DNA from: Roseomonas sp.
GTDB lineage: Bacteria; Pseudomonadota; Alphaproteobacteria; Acetobacterales; Acetobacteraceae
Direction of reading: 5' to 3'
DNA length: 64,000 nucleotides
NCBI GenBank assembly: GCA_020249265.1
Contig: JADCGA010000002.1
Span: forward strand, 1-64,000
The position numbers and the translations under genes were made by a program. The notes beneath the pieces were generated by a model that worked only from the letters and a program-made list of their open reading frames with translations, did no database searches and had not been told where the DNA came from. This document shows, piece by piece, positions 27,121 to 37,218 of the stretch; the first letter of the stretch is position 1; every line of letters starts with the position of its first letter.

Positions 27121-28130
27121 GCTTGCCGGAACCGCGCGCCAATCCGGAACTTTTCGGCCATGAAACGGCTGCCGCCGCGCTGGTGGAAGCGGCGCTTTCC
27201 GGGCGGCTGCATCACGCCTGGCTGATGGCCGGGCCTGCCGGGATCGGCAAGGAAACACTCGCCTGGCGCTTCGCCCGCTGGTTGCTGGCCGGCATGCCCG
27301 AAGCGCCCAAGGGCAAGCCGCCGCTTTATCTGGAACCGACGCATCCGGTGTTTCGCCGCGTCGCCGCCGAAAGCCATGCGGATTTGCTGACCATTGATGC
27401 CGATACCTTGCGCGGCGACCGCAAGCGCAATGACATCAATGTGGATGCGGCGCGGCTCATCCCCGGCTTCATGAACAAAACGGCTGCCGAGGGCGGTTGG
27501 CGCGTGGTGGTGGTAGATGGCGTGGAGACAATGAACCTCCAGGCGCAAAACGCCATTCTGAAAGTACTGGAAGAACCTCCGGCGCGGGCGGTCCTGTTGC
27601 TGGTCTCCTCAGCCCCCGCGCGGCTTTTGCCGACCATTCGCAGCCGTTGCCGCCGGCTTGACCTTTTCCCGCTGGCGGAGGCGGAGATGCAGGCCCTGCT
27701 CGCGCGGCTTTTGCCTGATGCGCCGGCGGCTGATCGTGCCAAGCTTGCGGAAATGGCGGAGGGCTCTCCGGGCCGCGCCATGCAGCTTGCCGAGGGCGAT
27801 GGGCTGGAATTGCAGGCTTTGGTGGAAGATTGCCTTGCCAACCTGAAGCGACCCGATCCGGCGCGGTTTCATGCGGTGGCGGAACGCTGCCTAGCCGATC
27901 GTGGTGGCGGCGCCTTCGTGACCTTTATGGCGCTGCTGCGCGGGCGGATTGCGGGCGCGCTGCGCCAGGCCGCGCGTGGAGAGGCCGCGCCCGGCTGGAT
28001 CAACGCCCATCCGCTTGCCGCTTGGCCCGCGCTATGGGATAGGCTCGGGCGCCTCGTGGATGAGACCGAAAGGCTGAATATGGACCGCAAACAGGCGGTG
28101 TTGACCGGGCTTTCCTGGCTTTCAGCGTGA
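27117..28130 (+). CDS. holB: DNA polymerase III subunit delta'
   Basis: Clamp-loader delta' subunit of the replicative polymerase. P-loop-like GPAGIGKET at 39-47, LKVLEEPP and the SRC motif (TIRSRCRRL) identify the AAA+ clamp-loader family. The N-terminal zinc-binding cysteines of E. coli HolB are not present. The length of 337 is normal. GTG start, coupled to tmk by a 4-base overlap; metG follows 24 bases later. Confidence 0.93.
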   Translation: MSLPEPRANPELFGHETAAAALVEAALSGRLHHAWLMAGPAGIGKETLAWRFARWLLAGMPEAPKGKPPLYLEPTHPVFRRVAAESHADLLTIDADTLRGDRKRNDINVDAARLIPGFMNKTAAEGGWRVVVVDGVETMNLQAQNAILKVLEEPPARAVLLLVSSAPARLLPTIRSRCRRLDLFPLAEAEMQALLARLLPDAPAADRAKLAEMAEGSPGRAMQLAEGDGLELQALVEDCLANLKRPDPARFHAVAERCLADRGGGAFVTFMALLRGRIAGALRQAARGEAAPGWINAHPLAAWPALWDRLGRLVDETERLNMDRKQAVLTGLSWLSA

Positions 28131-28154
28131 ACGCGCGACATCAAGGCAAGAGAC

Positions 28155-29729
28155 ATGACAGAAACGCGCTACGTCACAACGCCGATTTATTATGTGAATG
28201 ACAAGCCGCATGTGGGCCACGCCTATACCTCGGTGGCGGCGGATGTGCTGGCGCGTTGGTGGCGGCTGACGGGCCATGAGGTGTTCTTCCTCACCGGGAC
28301 GGACGAACATGGCCAGAAGGTGGAAAAGGCCGCGCGTGATGCAGGGATGGACCCGCAAGCCTTCACGGATCAAGTGAGCCAGCATTTCCGCGACCTGACC
28401 GCGACGCTAGGCCTTTCCAATGATGATTTCATCCGCACCACCGAAGCGCGCCACAAGGCCGCCTGCACCGCGCTTTGGGAGGAATTAGCCAAGCGCGATG
28501 AGATTTACCTCGGCCATTATGAAGGCTGGTATGCGGTGCGGGATGAGGCGTTTTACGGCCCGGATGAACTGACGGAACGCGACGGCGTGAAATACGCGCC
28601 ATCAGGCGCGCCGGTGGAATGGGTGCGAGAGCCTTCCTATTTCTTCCGCCTGTCGAAGTGGCTGCCAGAATTGCTGCGCCGCTTTGATCTGCCCGAAAGC
28701 CATCCTGAGAGGATTGATGTGCAGCCCGAAGCCCGGCGCAATGAGGTGCGCGCCTTTGTGCAGCAGGGGCTCAAGGATTTCGCGGATAAGCCGGAAAAGC
28801 TCGATCTTTCCATCTCACGCACTAGCTTCACCTGGGGGGTGAAGGTGCCGGGCGATGAAGCCCATGTGATGTATGTCTGGCTTGATGCGCTGACCAATTA
28901 CATCACCGCCGCCGGTTACCCAGACGCAAAGGCCGAGCGCTGGAAATTCTGGCCTGCCAGTGCGCATTTCGTCGGTAAGGATATTGTGCGCTTCCACACC
29001 ATCTACTGGCCGGCGTTTCTGTTGGCGGCGGGGATTGCGCCTGCCAAGCGCGTCTTTGCCCATGGTTGGTGGACCATCGAGGGGCAGAAAATGTCCAAAT
29101 CCCTCGGCAATGCCATTGATCCGGTGGCTTTGGTCGCCGATTACGGGCTTGATCCGCTGCGCTATTTCCTGCTGCGCGAAGTGCCCTTCGGCGCGGATGG
29201 GGATTTTTCGCGCAAGGCGCTCGCCAATCGGTTGAATGGCGAATTGGCCGATGCTTTGGGCAATTTGGCCAATCGCACGCTGTCCCTCATTCAGCGCAAT
29301 TGTGAGGGCAAGCTGCCCGCGCCGGCGCCCGCCATTGGTGATGATGTGGCGCTGCTGGATGCGCTGGCCGCCATGCCCGGCATGGTTGGCAAGCATGTCG
29401 AGGACCAGGCCTTCCATCTGGCCTTGGAAGAAGTGTTTCGGGTTGTTCGCGCCGCCAATGGCTATATCACCGCGCAAGCGCCTTGGGCGCTGAAGAAAAC
29501 CGATCTGGCCCGCATGGAAGCGGTGCTGCGCCATCTGCATTCCGTGCTGCGCGGTGCGGCGACGGCGCTTCAGCCCTTCATGCCTGGGACCATGGCGGCT
29601 TTGCTCGATCAGCTCGCCGTGCCCGCAGATGCCCGGGATTTGGCGGCGCTGGCGACCCCCTTGCCTGCCGGCACCGCCTTGCCGCCCCCAAGCCCCCTCT
29701 TTCGCAAAATCGAAATCGAGGCCGCCTGA
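28155..29729 (+). CDS. metG: Methionine--tRNA ligase
   Basis: Class I aminoacyl-tRNA synthetase charging initiator and elongator tRNA-Met. HIGH-type PHVGHAYTS lies at 18-25 and KMSKS at 312-316. The protein is the short form (524 residues) without the zinc-knuckle cysteines and without the C-terminal tRNA-binding domain of longer enzymes. The stop overlaps the TatD start by one base (TGATG). Confidence 0.95.
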   Translation: MTETRYVTTPIYYVNDKPHVGHAYTSVAADVLARWWRLTGHEVFFLTGTDEHGQKVEKAARDAGMDPQAFTDQVSQHFRDLTATLGLSNDDFIRTTEARHKAACTALWEELAKRDEIYLGHYEGWYAVRDEAFYGPDELTERDGVKYAPSGAPVEWVREPSYFFRLSKWLPELLRRFDLPESHPERIDVQPEARRNEVRAFVQQGLKDFADKPEKLDLSISRTSFTWGVKVPGDEAHVMYVWLDALTNYITAAGYPDAKAERWKFWPASAHFVGKDIVRFHTIYWPAFLLAAGIAPAKRVFAHGWWTIEGQKMSKSLGNAIDPVALVADYGLDPLRYFLLREVPFGADGDFSRKALANRLNGELADALGNLANRTLSLIQRNCEGKLPAPAPAIGDDVALLDALAAMPGMVGKHVEDQAFHLALEEVFRVVRAANGYITAQAPWALKKTDLARMEAVLRHLHSVLRGAATALQPFMPGTMAALLDQLAVPADARDLAALATPLPAGTALPPPSPLFRKIEIEAA

Positions 29730-30502
29730 TGCTGGTGGATAGCCATTGCCACCTCGATTACTATGTCGAGGCGGAGATCGCCGATGTCATTGCCCGCGCC
29801 CAGGAAGCCGGCATAGGCCGTATGGTCACCATCGGCACGCGCTTCGCCCAGGCGGAGCAAGTGAAGGCGCTGACCGAACGCTTTGATTGCGTGCTCGGCA
29901 CCGTCGGCATCCACCCCCATAATGCCGGGGAGGGGGAATTGCCGGGGCCGGAAGCCCTGGCCGCGCTGGCCGATCATCCGCGCATCATCGGGCTTGGCGA
30001 AAGCGGGCTTGATTACTTCTATGACAAGGCGCCGCGCGAGGCTCAGGCGGAGAATTTCCGCAACCATATCCGCGCGGCGCAGATCACTGGCCTGCCCTTG
30101 GCGATCCATGCCCGCCAGGCGGATGAGGATATCGCCGATATCCTGGCCGAGGAACGTGACAGGGGCGGGGCCTTCCCATTCCTGCTGCATTGCTTCAGCA
30201 GCGGGCGCGGCTTGGCGGAACGCGCGGTTGCCATGGGGGGATATGTGTCCTTCTCCGGCATTCTGACTTTTCCGAAAAGCGAGGAATTGCGGGAGATTGC
30301 GCGGGACATGCCGGCAGATCGGCTGCTGGTGGAAACCGATGCACCCTACCTTGCCCCCGTGCCCTTCCGCGGCAAGCGCTGTGAACCCGCCATGGTGGCG
30401 CATACCGCCAAGGTGCTGGCGGGGGTCCGGGGGCTGGAAATTGCGGCGCTTGAGGCGCTGACGACTCGGAATTTCGAGACCCTCTTCCCGAAGGCCGCCT
30501 AA
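29729..30502 (+). CDS. TatD-family metal-dependent DNase
   Basis: A 257-residue TIM-barrel metallohydrolase of the TatD/YcfH family. Visible metal ligands are HCHLD at the start, GLGESGLDY, IHARQADED, LHCFSSG and ETDAPYLAP. Family members act as 3'-5' exonucleases or deoxyribonucleases. The start at 29729 overlaps the metG stop; the longer open frame upstream lies inside metG and is rejected. metG-tatD-metallo-hydrolase is a conserved order in many bacteria. Confidence 0.93.
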   Translation: MLVDSHCHLDYYVEAEIADVIARAQEAGIGRMVTIGTRFAQAEQVKALTERFDCVLGTVGIHPHNAGEGELPGPEALAALADHPRIIGLGESGLDYFYDKAPREAQAENFRNHIRAAQITGLPLAIHARQADEDIADILAEERDRGGAFPFLLHCFSSGRGLAERAVAMGGYVSFSGILTFPKSEELREIARDMPADRLLVETDAPYLAPVPFRGKRCEPAMVAHTAKVLAGVRGLEIAALEALTTRNFETLFPKAA

Positions 30503-30505
30503 GGC

Positions 30506-31312
30506 TTGGTCACGGTCACGATCCTTGGCTGTGGCGGTTCGGCCGGCGTCCCGCTGATTGGCGGTGCCGATGGAAGGGGCGATTGGGGGGCCTGTGACCC
30601 GAAGGAGCCGCGGAATCGGCGGATGCGATCCTCGATTCTGATCGAAGGCGATCAGGGGCAAAGGCTGCTTGTGGATGCTGGCCCGGATATGCGCGCCCAA
30701 TTCCTGGCGGCTGGGATCGGGGCGGTGGAGGCGATTCTTTTCACCCATCACCACGCCGATCACGTGATGGGCACGAATGAAACGCGTGTGCTGAACCGCA
30801 TCACGGGTAAGCCGCTTCCTATATACGGCATGGCAAGAACGCTGGATAACCTACGGCAGCGCTTTGATTATGCCTTCCTGCCGGCGGTTGGCCCCTGGTT
30901 TTTTCGCCCAGCGCTTGAAGCCGCCGAGGTAAAGCCCGGTGAAACCGTTGAAATTGCGCGGCTGCCGCTGACCCTGTTCAGCCAGGATCATGCGGTGATG
31001 GAAACGCTCGGCCTTAGGATCGGCGGTTTCGCCTATTCCACCGATCTGGTGCGCCTGCCGGCAGAAAGCCTGGCCCTTCTTCACGGTCTGGATACCTGGG
31101 TTGTGGGATGTTTCCAGCGTGCGCCCCACAAGGTGCATGCCAATCTGGAACAGGTGCTTGAATGGGTGCGCATAGTGCAGCCGCGTCGGACAATTTTAAC
31201 CCATATGGGTAGCGATCTGGATTATGGCTGGCTCTGCCGAACCCTGCCTCCGGGGATCGAACCCGGGTATGATGGCATGGTGTTACAACCAGGCGCTGCG
31301 CCAGGACGTTGA
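30506..31312 (+). CDS. MBL-fold metallo-hydrolase (PhnP-like)
   Basis: A 268-residue metallo-beta-lactamase-fold protein with THHHADHVMG as metal motif, LVDAGPDMR and LTHMGSDLDY. It resembles the PhnP-like phosphodiesterase group that often follows tatD. The substrate cannot be assigned, and no phn genes are present. TTG start, four bases after the tatD stop, so it closes the tmk-holB-metG-tatD run. Confidence 0.85.
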   Translation: MVTVTILGCGGSAGVPLIGGADGRGDWGACDPKEPRNRRMRSSILIEGDQGQRLLVDAGPDMRAQFLAAGIGAVEAILFTHHHADHVMGTNETRVLNRITGKPLPIYGMARTLDNLRQRFDYAFLPAVGPWFFRPALEAAEVKPGETVEIARLPLTLFSQDHAVMETLGLRIGGFAYSTDLVRLPAESLALLHGLDTWVVGCFQRAPHKVHANLEQVLEWVRIVQPRRTILTHMGSDLDYGWLCRTLPPGIEPGYDGMVLQPGAAPGR

Positions 31313-31420
31313 CCCGGGCGGGAAAATGGGCGCATGGGAATTGTGCTGTCCTACCGCCGCACCACATGCGGGGTCAGACAAAAGTGACGAAGGGCGGCCT
31401 GCTTGCCGCGAAAGGATGAG

Positions 31421-32071
31421 ATGATGATCAGGGACCGTGATCCTGTTGATGTTTATAACAATACCTTGGTGCCCATGGTGGTCGAACAGACGGCGCGTGG
31501 GGAACGGGCTTTCGACATCTATTCCCGCCTGCTCAAGGAACGCATCATCTTCCTGACCGGCCCGGTTTTTGACCAAGTGTCGTCGCTGATTTGCGCTCAG
31601 CTGCTGTTCCTGGAAAGCGAAAACCCCAACAAGGATATCGCCTTCTACATCAATAGTCCGGGCGGCGTGGTTTCATCCGGCCTCGCGATGTATGACACCA
31701 TGCAGTATATTCGTAGCCCCGTGAGCACGGTGTGCATCGGGCAGGCGGCGTCCATGGGGTCCTTGCTGCTGTGCGCCGGCGCCAAGGACAAGCGCTATGC
31801 GCTGCCCAATAGCCGCGTGATGGTGCACCAGCCATCCGGCGGGGCGCAGGGCCAGGCGACCGATATCGAAATCCAGGCGCGCGAAATTCTGAAGCTTCGC
31901 CAAAGGCTTAATGAGATTTACGTGCACCACACCGGCCAGCCCATTGATGCCATTGAGCGCAAGCTGGAACGCGATAGCTACATGTCGGCGGAAGAAGCGC
32001 GGGATTTCGGCCTGGTGGATCACGTGGTGGAAAAGCGGCCCTTGCCGGCCACGGAAACCACCCCGGCATGA
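31421..32071 (+). CDS. clpP: ATP-dependent Clp protease proteolytic subunit
   Basis: Serine protease subunit of ClpXP. The catalytic serine lies in [11 protein letters not shown], the histidine in VMVHQPSGG, and the aspartate in the later [16 protein letters not shown] near the N-terminus is also conserved. The ATG at 31421 is selected because AAAGGA lies just upstream; the ORF opens at a TTG at 31403. Length 216 residues. clpX follows, so the protease and unfoldase are co-encoded. Confidence 0.96.
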   Translation: MMIRDRDPVDVYNNTLVPMVVEQTARGERAFDIYSRLLKERIIFLTGPVFDQVSSLICAQLLFLESENPNKDIAFYINSPGGVVSSGLAMYDTMQYIRSPVSTVCIGQAASMGSLLLCAGAKDKRYALPNSRVMVHQPSGGAQGQATDIEIQAREILKLRQRLNEIYVHHTGQPIDAIERKLERDSYMSAEEARDFGLVDHVVEKRPLPATETTPA

Positions 32072-32168
32072 AACTGGCCGGCCTGAACCGGTCAAGCTTT
32101 CCCCGCCTGAACGTGGGGGGTATATTATGTGATTCGCGGTCTGCAAATTCGGACCGCATGGAGACGGT

Positions 32169-33425
32169 ATGAGCAAGTCCGGCGATTCCAAGAATACTCT
32201 TTACTGCTCCTTCTGCGGGAAGTCGCAGCATGAGGTCCGCAAGCTAATCGCCGGACCGACTGTATTCATTTGCGATGAATGCGTTGAACTTTGCATGGAT
32301 ATCATCCGTGAAGAGCACAAGACGCATCTTGTGAAGTCCCGCGATGGCGTGCCGACGCCAAAGGAAATCTGCAAGGTCCTGGATGATTATGTGATCGGCC
32401 AGGAACATGCCAAGCGTGTGCTCTCGGTCGCTGTCCATAATCATTACAAGCGCTTGGGGCAGGGTGGTAAGGGCGCAGATATTGAAATCGCCAAATCCAA
32501 CATCATGCTGCTGGGGCCGACTGGTTCGGGCAAGACGCTGCTGGCCCAGACGCTGGCGCGCATCCTGGATGTGCCTTTCACCATGGCGGATGCCACCACC
32601 CTGACCGAAGCGGGTTATGTGGGTGAGGATGTGGAGAATATCATCCTCAAGCTGCTGCAGGCCGCTGATTACAATGTGGAACGTGCCCAGCGCGGCATTG
32701 TCTATATTGATGAGGTGGACAAGATCAGCCGCAAGTCAGACAATCCTTCCATTACGCGTGACGTTAGCGGGGAAGGTGTGCAGCAGGCGCTGCTCAAGAT
32801 CATGGAAGGCACGGTCGCTTCCGTGCCGCCGCAGGGTGGGCGCAAGCATCCGCAGCAGGAATTCCTGCAAGTGGATACATCCAACATCCTGTTCATCTGC
32901 GGTGGAGCCTTTGCCGGGCTTGAAAAGATCATCAGCGCCCGCGGCAAAGGTTCGGGCATTGGCTTCGGCTCCGAGGTGCGCGACCCGGATGAACGCCGCA
33001 CAGGCGCCATCCTGCGCGAGGTAGAGCCTGAGGATTTGCTGAAATTCGGCCTGATCCCGGAATTCATCGGCCGTCTGCCAGTACTGGCGACGCTTGAGGA
33101 TCTGGACGAAAAGGCGCTGATCGAAATTCTCACCAAGCCGAAGAATGCGCTGGTGAAGCAATATGGTCGTCTGTTTGAGATGGAAGGCGCCAAGCTGACC
33201 TTTACCGAGGATGCGCTGCGCGCTGTTGCGACCCGTGCCATCCAGCGCAAGACTGGCGCGCGGGGCTTGCGTTCCATTCTGGAATCGATCTTGCTCGAAA
33301 CCATGTTCGAATTGCCTGGGCTTGAGACGGTTGAAGAAGTTGTGGTGAACCGCGAAGTTGCCGAAGGCCGCGGCCAACCTCTGTTCATTTACGGCGAGCG
33401 TGCTGCCGAGCAATCCTCGGCCTGA
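32169..33425 (+). CDS. clpX: Clp protease ATPase subunit ClpX
   Basis: AAA+ unfoldase feeding substrates to ClpP. The N-terminal zinc-binding domain has CSFC and CDEC (about 13-40). Walker A GPTGSGKT is near 116-123, Walker [11 protein letters not shown], and the ClpP-binding and pore regions are intact. The length of 418 is standard. It lies 97 bases after clpP. The gap holds an AT-rich tatattatg patch that might be an internal promoter, but no -35 box is clear. Confidence 0.97.
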   Translation: MSKSGDSKNTLYCSFCGKSQHEVRKLIAGPTVFICDECVELCMDIIREEHKTHLVKSRDGVPTPKEICKVLDDYVIGQEHAKRVLSVAVHNHYKRLGQGGKGADIEIAKSNIMLLGPTGSGKTLLAQTLARILDVPFTMADATTLTEAGYVGEDVENIILKLLQAADYNVERAQRGIVYIDEVDKISRKSDNPSITRDVSGEGVQQALLKIMEGTVASVPPQGGRKHPQQEFLQVDTSNILFICGGAFAGLEKIISARGKGSGIGFGSEVRDPDERRTGAILREVEPEDLLKFGLIPEFIGRLPVLATLEDLDEKALIEILTKPKNALVKQYGRLFEMEGAKLTFTEDALRAVATRAIQRKTGARGLRSILESILLETMFELPGLETVEEVVVNREVAEGRGQPLFIYGERAAEQSSA

Positions 33426-33540
33426 TGCACGCATCGCTGGGCCTTGTGAGGGCGCTGGTGAAAACCAACATAAAGGCAGAAGGCGCTTCGCCTGCGCCGC
33501 TTTTGGGCGGGCCGGGCGCGACTGTCCATAGTGAGGTCAC

Positions 33541-35940
33541 ATGACTGAAACAGTACATGGCGATATCCTTCCCGTTCTGCCGTTGCGGGATATCGTTGTA
33601 TTCCCCCATATGATTGTGCCGCTTTTCGTGGGCCGTGAGAAATCCGTCCGCGCCCTGGAAGCGGTGATGAAGGATGACAAGCAGATCCTGCTTGTTGCCC
33701 AGAAGAATGCTGGCCAGGATGATCCGGGCGCGGATGATCTGTTCCAGATCGGCACCATTTCCACGGTGCTGCAATTGCTGAAGCTGCCCGATGGCACGGT
33801 GAAGGTGCTGGTCGAAGGTGGTCGGCGCGCGCGCGTGGCCGGCTTCAAGGAAACCGCGCCTTATTTCGAAGCCTTTGTCGAAAAGATCGAAGAACCGCCG
33901 GTTGAAGGCCGTGAGACGGAAGCACTGGCGCGCACCGTGGTCGCGCAATTCGAACAATACATCAAGCTGAACAAGAAGATTGCTCCTGAGGTGCTGGTTT
34001 CGGTTAACCAGATCGAAGATGCATCAAAGCTGGCCGATACCATCGCTTCCCATCTGGGGCTCAAAATCCCGGAAAAGCAGGAATTGCTGGAACTGCCTTC
34101 CGTCGCCGCGCGGCTTGAAAAAGTCTTCGCCCATATGGAAGGCGAGATCGGCGTGCTTCAGGTGGAAAAGCGCATCCGCAGCCGCGTGAAGCGGCAGATG
34201 GAAAAGACGCAGCGCGAATATTACCTGAACGAACAGTTGAAGGCGATCCAGAAGGAGCTTGGCGAAGGCGAAGACGGCAAGGACGAAATTGCCGAAATCG
34301 AAGCCAAGATCAAAGCCACCAAATTCTCCAAGGAAGCGCGCGAAAAGGCTTTGGCTGAGGTCAAGAAGCTGCGCAGCATGAGCCCCATGAGCGCGGAAGC
34401 GACCGTGGTGCGCAATTACCTGGATTGGATGCTGTCCATCCCCTGGAAGAAGCAAAGCCGGGTGCGCAGGGATATCGTGGCGGCGGAGAAGGTTCTCGAT
34501 GCCGATCACTATGGGCTTGAGAAGGTGAAGGAACGCATCATCGAATATCTGGCGGTGCAGTCACGCTCGCCCAAAATTCGTGGGCCGATCCTGTGCCTGG
34601 TGGGGCCGCCTGGTGTCGGCAAGACCTCGCTTGGCAAATCCATCGCGAAGGCGACAGGGCGGAACTTCGTGCGCATGTCGCTGGGCGGCGTGCGGGATGA
34701 AGCGGAAGTGCGCGGCCATCGCCGGACTTATATCGGCTCCATGCCCGGCAAGGTCATTCAGGGCATGAAGAAGGCCAAAACCTCCAACCCGCTTTTCCTG
34801 CTTGATGAAATTGATAAGCTGGGCGCGGATTGGCGGGGGGACCCTTCCTCCGCGTTGCTTGAAGTGCTGGATCCGGAACAGAACAGCACCTTCGCGGATC
34901 ACTATCTGGAAGTGGATTATGATCTTTCGGATGTGATGTTCGTCACCACGGCGAATTCGCTTCGCATGCCGCAGCCGCTGTTGGACCGCATGGAGATCAT
35001 TCGCATCCCCGGCTATACGGAAGATGAGAAGGTTGAAATCGCCAAGCGGCACTTGATTGCGAAGGTGAGCGAGGCGAATGGCCTGAAGGAAGGCGAATGG
35101 ACGCTGGCTGATGCCGCTATTCGTGACCTGATCCGCTACTACACGCGCGAAGCCGGCGTGCGTAACCTTGAACGCGAAATCGCGGGCCTGGCGCGGAAGG
35201 CGGTGAAGGAGATCGTCTCCAAAAAGGCGAGGAAGGTCGCGATCACGCCGAAGAACCTTGAGAAATTCGCAGGCGTGCGGAAGTTCCGCTACGGCGAAGC
35301 GGAAGCTGAGGATATGGTGGGCGTGGTCACTGGGCTGGCCTGGACCGAAGTGGGGGGTGAAATCCTCACCATCGAATCGGTACTGCTGCCTGGCAAAGGC
35401 AATGTGAAGCAGACCGGCAAGCTTGGCGATGTGATGCAGGAAAGTGTCTCGGCTGCGATGTCTTATGTCCGGAGCCGCTCGACGACCTTCGGCATCAAGC
35501 CGACGCTGTTTGAAAAGCGCGATTTGCATGTGCATGTGCCGGAAGGGGCGACGCCCAAGGACGGGCCATCGGCTGGCATTGCCATGGCGACCAGCATCGT
35601 CTCCGTCCTGACGGGCATTCCTGTCAGGCGCGATGTGGCCATGACTGGGGAGATTACGCTGCGCGGGCGGGTATTGCCGATTGGTGGGCTCAAGGAAAAG
35701 CTGCTGGCCGCCATGCGGGCCGGCATCAAGACCGTGTTCATTCCCAAAGAGAATGAGAAGGACCTGGCCGATATCCCGGAAAGCGTAAAAAAGGGCCTGG
35801 AAATCAACCCCGTTTCCCATGTGGATGAGGTGATCATGCGCGCGCTGGCCCGAAAGCCCGAGGCGATTGCCTGGGAAGAACCGGTGGAAGCGCCGCCGCA
35901 AAAGCCCGAATCGGCCGCAGGCGCCGCGCTGCCGCATTAA
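33541..35940 (+). CDS. lon: ATP-dependent protease Lon
   Basis: Cytosolic AAA+ protease degrading misfolded and regulatory proteins. N-terminal LON substrate-binding domain ([23 protein letters not shown]), Walker [10 protein letters not shown] near 355-363, and a C-terminal protease domain with [11 protein letters not shown] (catalytic serine) and [14 protein letters not shown] (catalytic lysine). The length of 799 is normal. GAGG lies 6 bases before the ATG. The clpP-clpX-lon-hupB order is conserved in proteobacteria. Confidence 0.97.
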   Translation: MTETVHGDILPVLPLRDIVVFPHMIVPLFVGREKSVRALEAVMKDDKQILLVAQKNAGQDDPGADDLFQIGTISTVLQLLKLPDGTVKVLVEGGRRARVAGFKETAPYFEAFVEKIEEPPVEGRETEALARTVVAQFEQYIKLNKKIAPEVLVSVNQIEDASKLADTIASHLGLKIPEKQELLELPSVAARLEKVFAHMEGEIGVLQVEKRIRSRVKRQMEKTQREYYLNEQLKAIQKELGEGEDGKDEIAEIEAKIKATKFSKEAREKALAEVKKLRSMSPMSAEATVVRNYLDWMLSIPWKKQSRVRRDIVAAEKVLDADHYGLEKVKERIIEYLAVQSRSPKIRGPILCLVGPPGVGKTSLGKSIAKATGRNFVRMSLGGVRDEAEVRGHRRTYIGSMPGKVIQGMKKAKTSNPLFLLDEIDKLGADWRGDPSSALLEVLDPEQNSTFADHYLEVDYDLSDVMFVTTANSLRMPQPLLDRMEIIRIPGYTEDEKVEIAKRHLIAKVSEANGLKEGEWTLADAAIRDLIRYYTREAGVRNLEREIAGLARKAVKEIVSKKARKVAITPKNLEKFAGVRKFRYGEAEAEDMVGVVTGLAWTEVGGEILTIESVLLPGKGNVKQTGKLGDVMQESVSAAMSYVRSRSTTFGIKPTLFEKRDLHVHVPEGATPKDGPSAGIAMATSIVSVLTGIPVRRDVAMTGEITLRGRVLPIGGLKEKLLAAMRAGIKTVFIPKENEKDLADIPESVKKGLEINPVSHVDEVIMRALARKPEAIAWEEPVEAPPQKPESAAGAALPH

Positions 35941-35979
35941 TCAGGCGGGAGCATTCTTTCTGCCATTTGCAGCGGGAGA

Positions 35980-36024
35980 GGGTGACGTGTAGAGAGGCGC
36001 AGGCTTTTCGTGACACGTTCACCC
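35980..36024 (+). promoter_or_regulatory. Stem-loop between lon and hupB
   Basis: gggtgacgtg (35980-35989) pairs with cacgttcaccc (36014-36024) with a single bulged base, enclosing a 24-base loop. It is not followed by a T run, so it could be a weak or Rho-assisted terminator of lon or part of the hupB leader. Confidence 0.4.
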
Positions 36025-36090
36025 CTCCGGCTGATGGCTGATCGATCGTTTCGCGCTCAAGTCGTTTCATCACCTGGAAAGGATGTTTCC

Positions 36091-36363
36091 GTGAACAAAC
36101 AGGAACTGGTCGCGGCTGTCGCCAAGGCGGCTGATATGACCAAGGAAAAGGCTGCCGAGGCTGTGGATGCGGTGTTCGATTCGATCACTGCCGGGCTGAA
36201 GCAGGATGGCGAAGTGCGCCTGATGGGCTTTGGCACCTTTGTTGCCGCCAAGCGCGCCGCCAGCATCGGACGCAACCCGCGTACAGGTGCGGAGCTCAAA
36301 ATCCCCGCCAGCACCGCGGTGCGCTTCAAGATGGGCAAGGCGCTAAAGGATTCGGTAAACTGA
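36091..36363 (+). CDS. hupB: DNA-binding protein HU
   Basis: Histone-like nucleoid protein of 90 residues. It starts VNKQELVAAVAKAADMTKEKA, with GFGTFVAAKRAAS and the DNA-minor-groove arm GRNPRTGAELKIPAS. The GTG start at 36091 is fixed by AAGGA 8 bases upstream; the earlier open frame has no HU similarity. It has a 150-base leader after lon, so it may have its own promoter. Confidence 0.96.
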   Translation: MNKQELVAAVAKAADMTKEKAAEAVDAVFDSITAGLKQDGEVRLMGFGTFVAAKRAASIGRNPRTGAELKIPASTAVRFKMGKALKDSVN

Positions 36364-36383
36364 GCCTGCGGGCTTGGTGATTG

Positions 36384-36407
36384 GGCCGGGTCAACAAGGG
36401 CCCGGCC
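36384..36407 (+). terminator. Hairpin after hupB
   Basis: ggccggg (36384-36390) and cccggcc (36401-36407) form a 7-bp stem with a 10-base loop just after hupB. There is no T run directly after it, so it is only a candidate terminator. Confidence 0.4.
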
Positions 36408-36431
36408 TCCATGCTATATGTTTTTGGGTTG

Positions 36432-36503
36432 GGGCGCTTAGCTCAGCGGTAGAGCGCCTGTCTTACACACAGGATGTCGGCGGTTCGAACCCGTCAGTGC
36501 CCA
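36432..36503 (+). tRNA. tRNA-Val (anticodon TAC)
   Basis: The acceptor GGGCGCT pairs with AGTGCCC. The D-arm is AGCTCAGCGGTAGAGC, the anticodon stem CCTGT/ACAGG encloses CTTACAC, and the T-arm GGTTCGAACCC is present. CCA is not encoded. It lies between hupB and tRNA-Asp. Confidence 0.95.
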
Positions 36504-36572
36504 TTCCACCCGGCGCCAGATTGCCTTGACACCTACGGGTCAGGCGTCCTATCAGCCTTTCACGCATGGAAT

Positions 36573-36649
36573 GCGGGTGTAGCTCAGTCGGTTAGAGCGT
36601 CGGCCTGTCACGCCGAAGGTCGCGGGTTCGAGCCCCGTCACTCGCGCCA
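36573..36649 (+). tRNA. tRNA-Asp (anticodon GTC)
   Basis: The acceptor GCGGGTG pairs with CACTCGC, discriminator G and encoded CCA. The anticodon stem TCGGC/GCCGA encloses CTGTCAC, reading GAC/GAU. The T-arm is GGGTTCGAGCCCC. Confidence 0.95.
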
Positions 36650-36713
36650 CTCTCCACCATAAATTTAACGCTGCAATCATGCTTCCGTAACCAGGATGTT
36701 GTATCTCAGCATC

Positions 36714-36741
36714 TTGAAATTACGGCTGAATGCCCTATGGC
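36714..36741 (+). promoter_or_regulatory. Candidate promoter of the nuo operon
   Basis: TTGAAA at 36714-36719 and TATGGC at 36736-36741 are 16 bases apart, 108 bases before nuoA. The -10 box is weak. It is the best match in the 199-base gap between tRNA-Asp and nuoA. Confidence 0.35.
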
Positions 36742-36748
36742 GCATTCT

Positions 36749-36774
36749 GCGAAGCGGGGCTAATCTCGCTTCGC
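36749..36774 (+). promoter_or_regulatory. Inverted repeat in nuo leader
   Basis: GCGAAGCG and CGCTTCGC form a perfect 8-bp inverted repeat around a 10-base loop. It lies just downstream of the candidate nuo promoter, where it could be a 5' stem-loop of the mRNA or an operator. Confidence 0.4.
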
Positions 36775-36848
36775 TGCAATTCGGTAAAAACCGTGGGCAG
36801 GCCATAATGCACCCCCAGGCTCATGGGGGCGCCAGAGTTGAGGAAGCC

Positions 36849-37217
36849 ATGACCGAGCCCCTGTTGGCCTCGTATTTTCCTGTGCTCGTTTTCCTTGGCA
36901 TAGCCGCGGGAATCGCGACTGCCATGGTTGCTGGCGCCATGCTGGCCGCGCGGCAGAAGCCCTATGCGGAAAAGCTTTCCACCTATGAATGCGGCTTTGC
37001 GCCCTTTGACGATACACGGCGCCGATTCGATGTGCGCTTCTATCTGGTGGCGATTCTTTTCATCATCTTCGACCTGGAAGTGGCCTTCCTGTTTCCCTGG
37101 GCGATATCGCTGGGCGCGATTGGCTGGCTCGGCTTCGGTTCCATGATGGCCTTCCTTTTCGTGCTGACCATTGGTTTTGTCTATGAATGGCGCAAAGGCG
37201 CGCTGGATTGGGAATGA
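36849..37217 (+). CDS. nuoA: NADH-quinone oxidoreductase subunit A
   Basis: Small membrane subunit of respiratory complex I, 122 residues with three transmembrane helices. The conserved loop [20 protein letters not shown] precedes helix 2, and [12 protein letters not shown] is typical. The ATG at 36849 has GAGGAAG just upstream and starts [12 protein letters not shown]. It is the first of 14 nuo genes in the order A to N; together they form a proton-pumping NADH dehydrogenase in the inner membrane. Confidence 0.96.
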   Translation: MTEPLLASYFPVLVFLGIAAGIATAMVAGAMLAARQKPYAEKLSTYECGFAPFDDTRRRFDVRFYLVAILFIIFDLEVAFLFPWAISLGAIGWLGFGSMMAFLFVLTIGFVYEWRKGALDWE

Positions 37218-37218
37218 G

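Noticed and set aside
31245-31275. tRNA T-arm-like sequence (ggggatcgaacccgggt) suggesting a tRNA on the minus strand
   Set aside because: It lies inside the metallo-hydrolase gene and encodes the conserved-looking PPGIEPGYDGM. No acceptor, D-arm or anticodon arm can be built around it.
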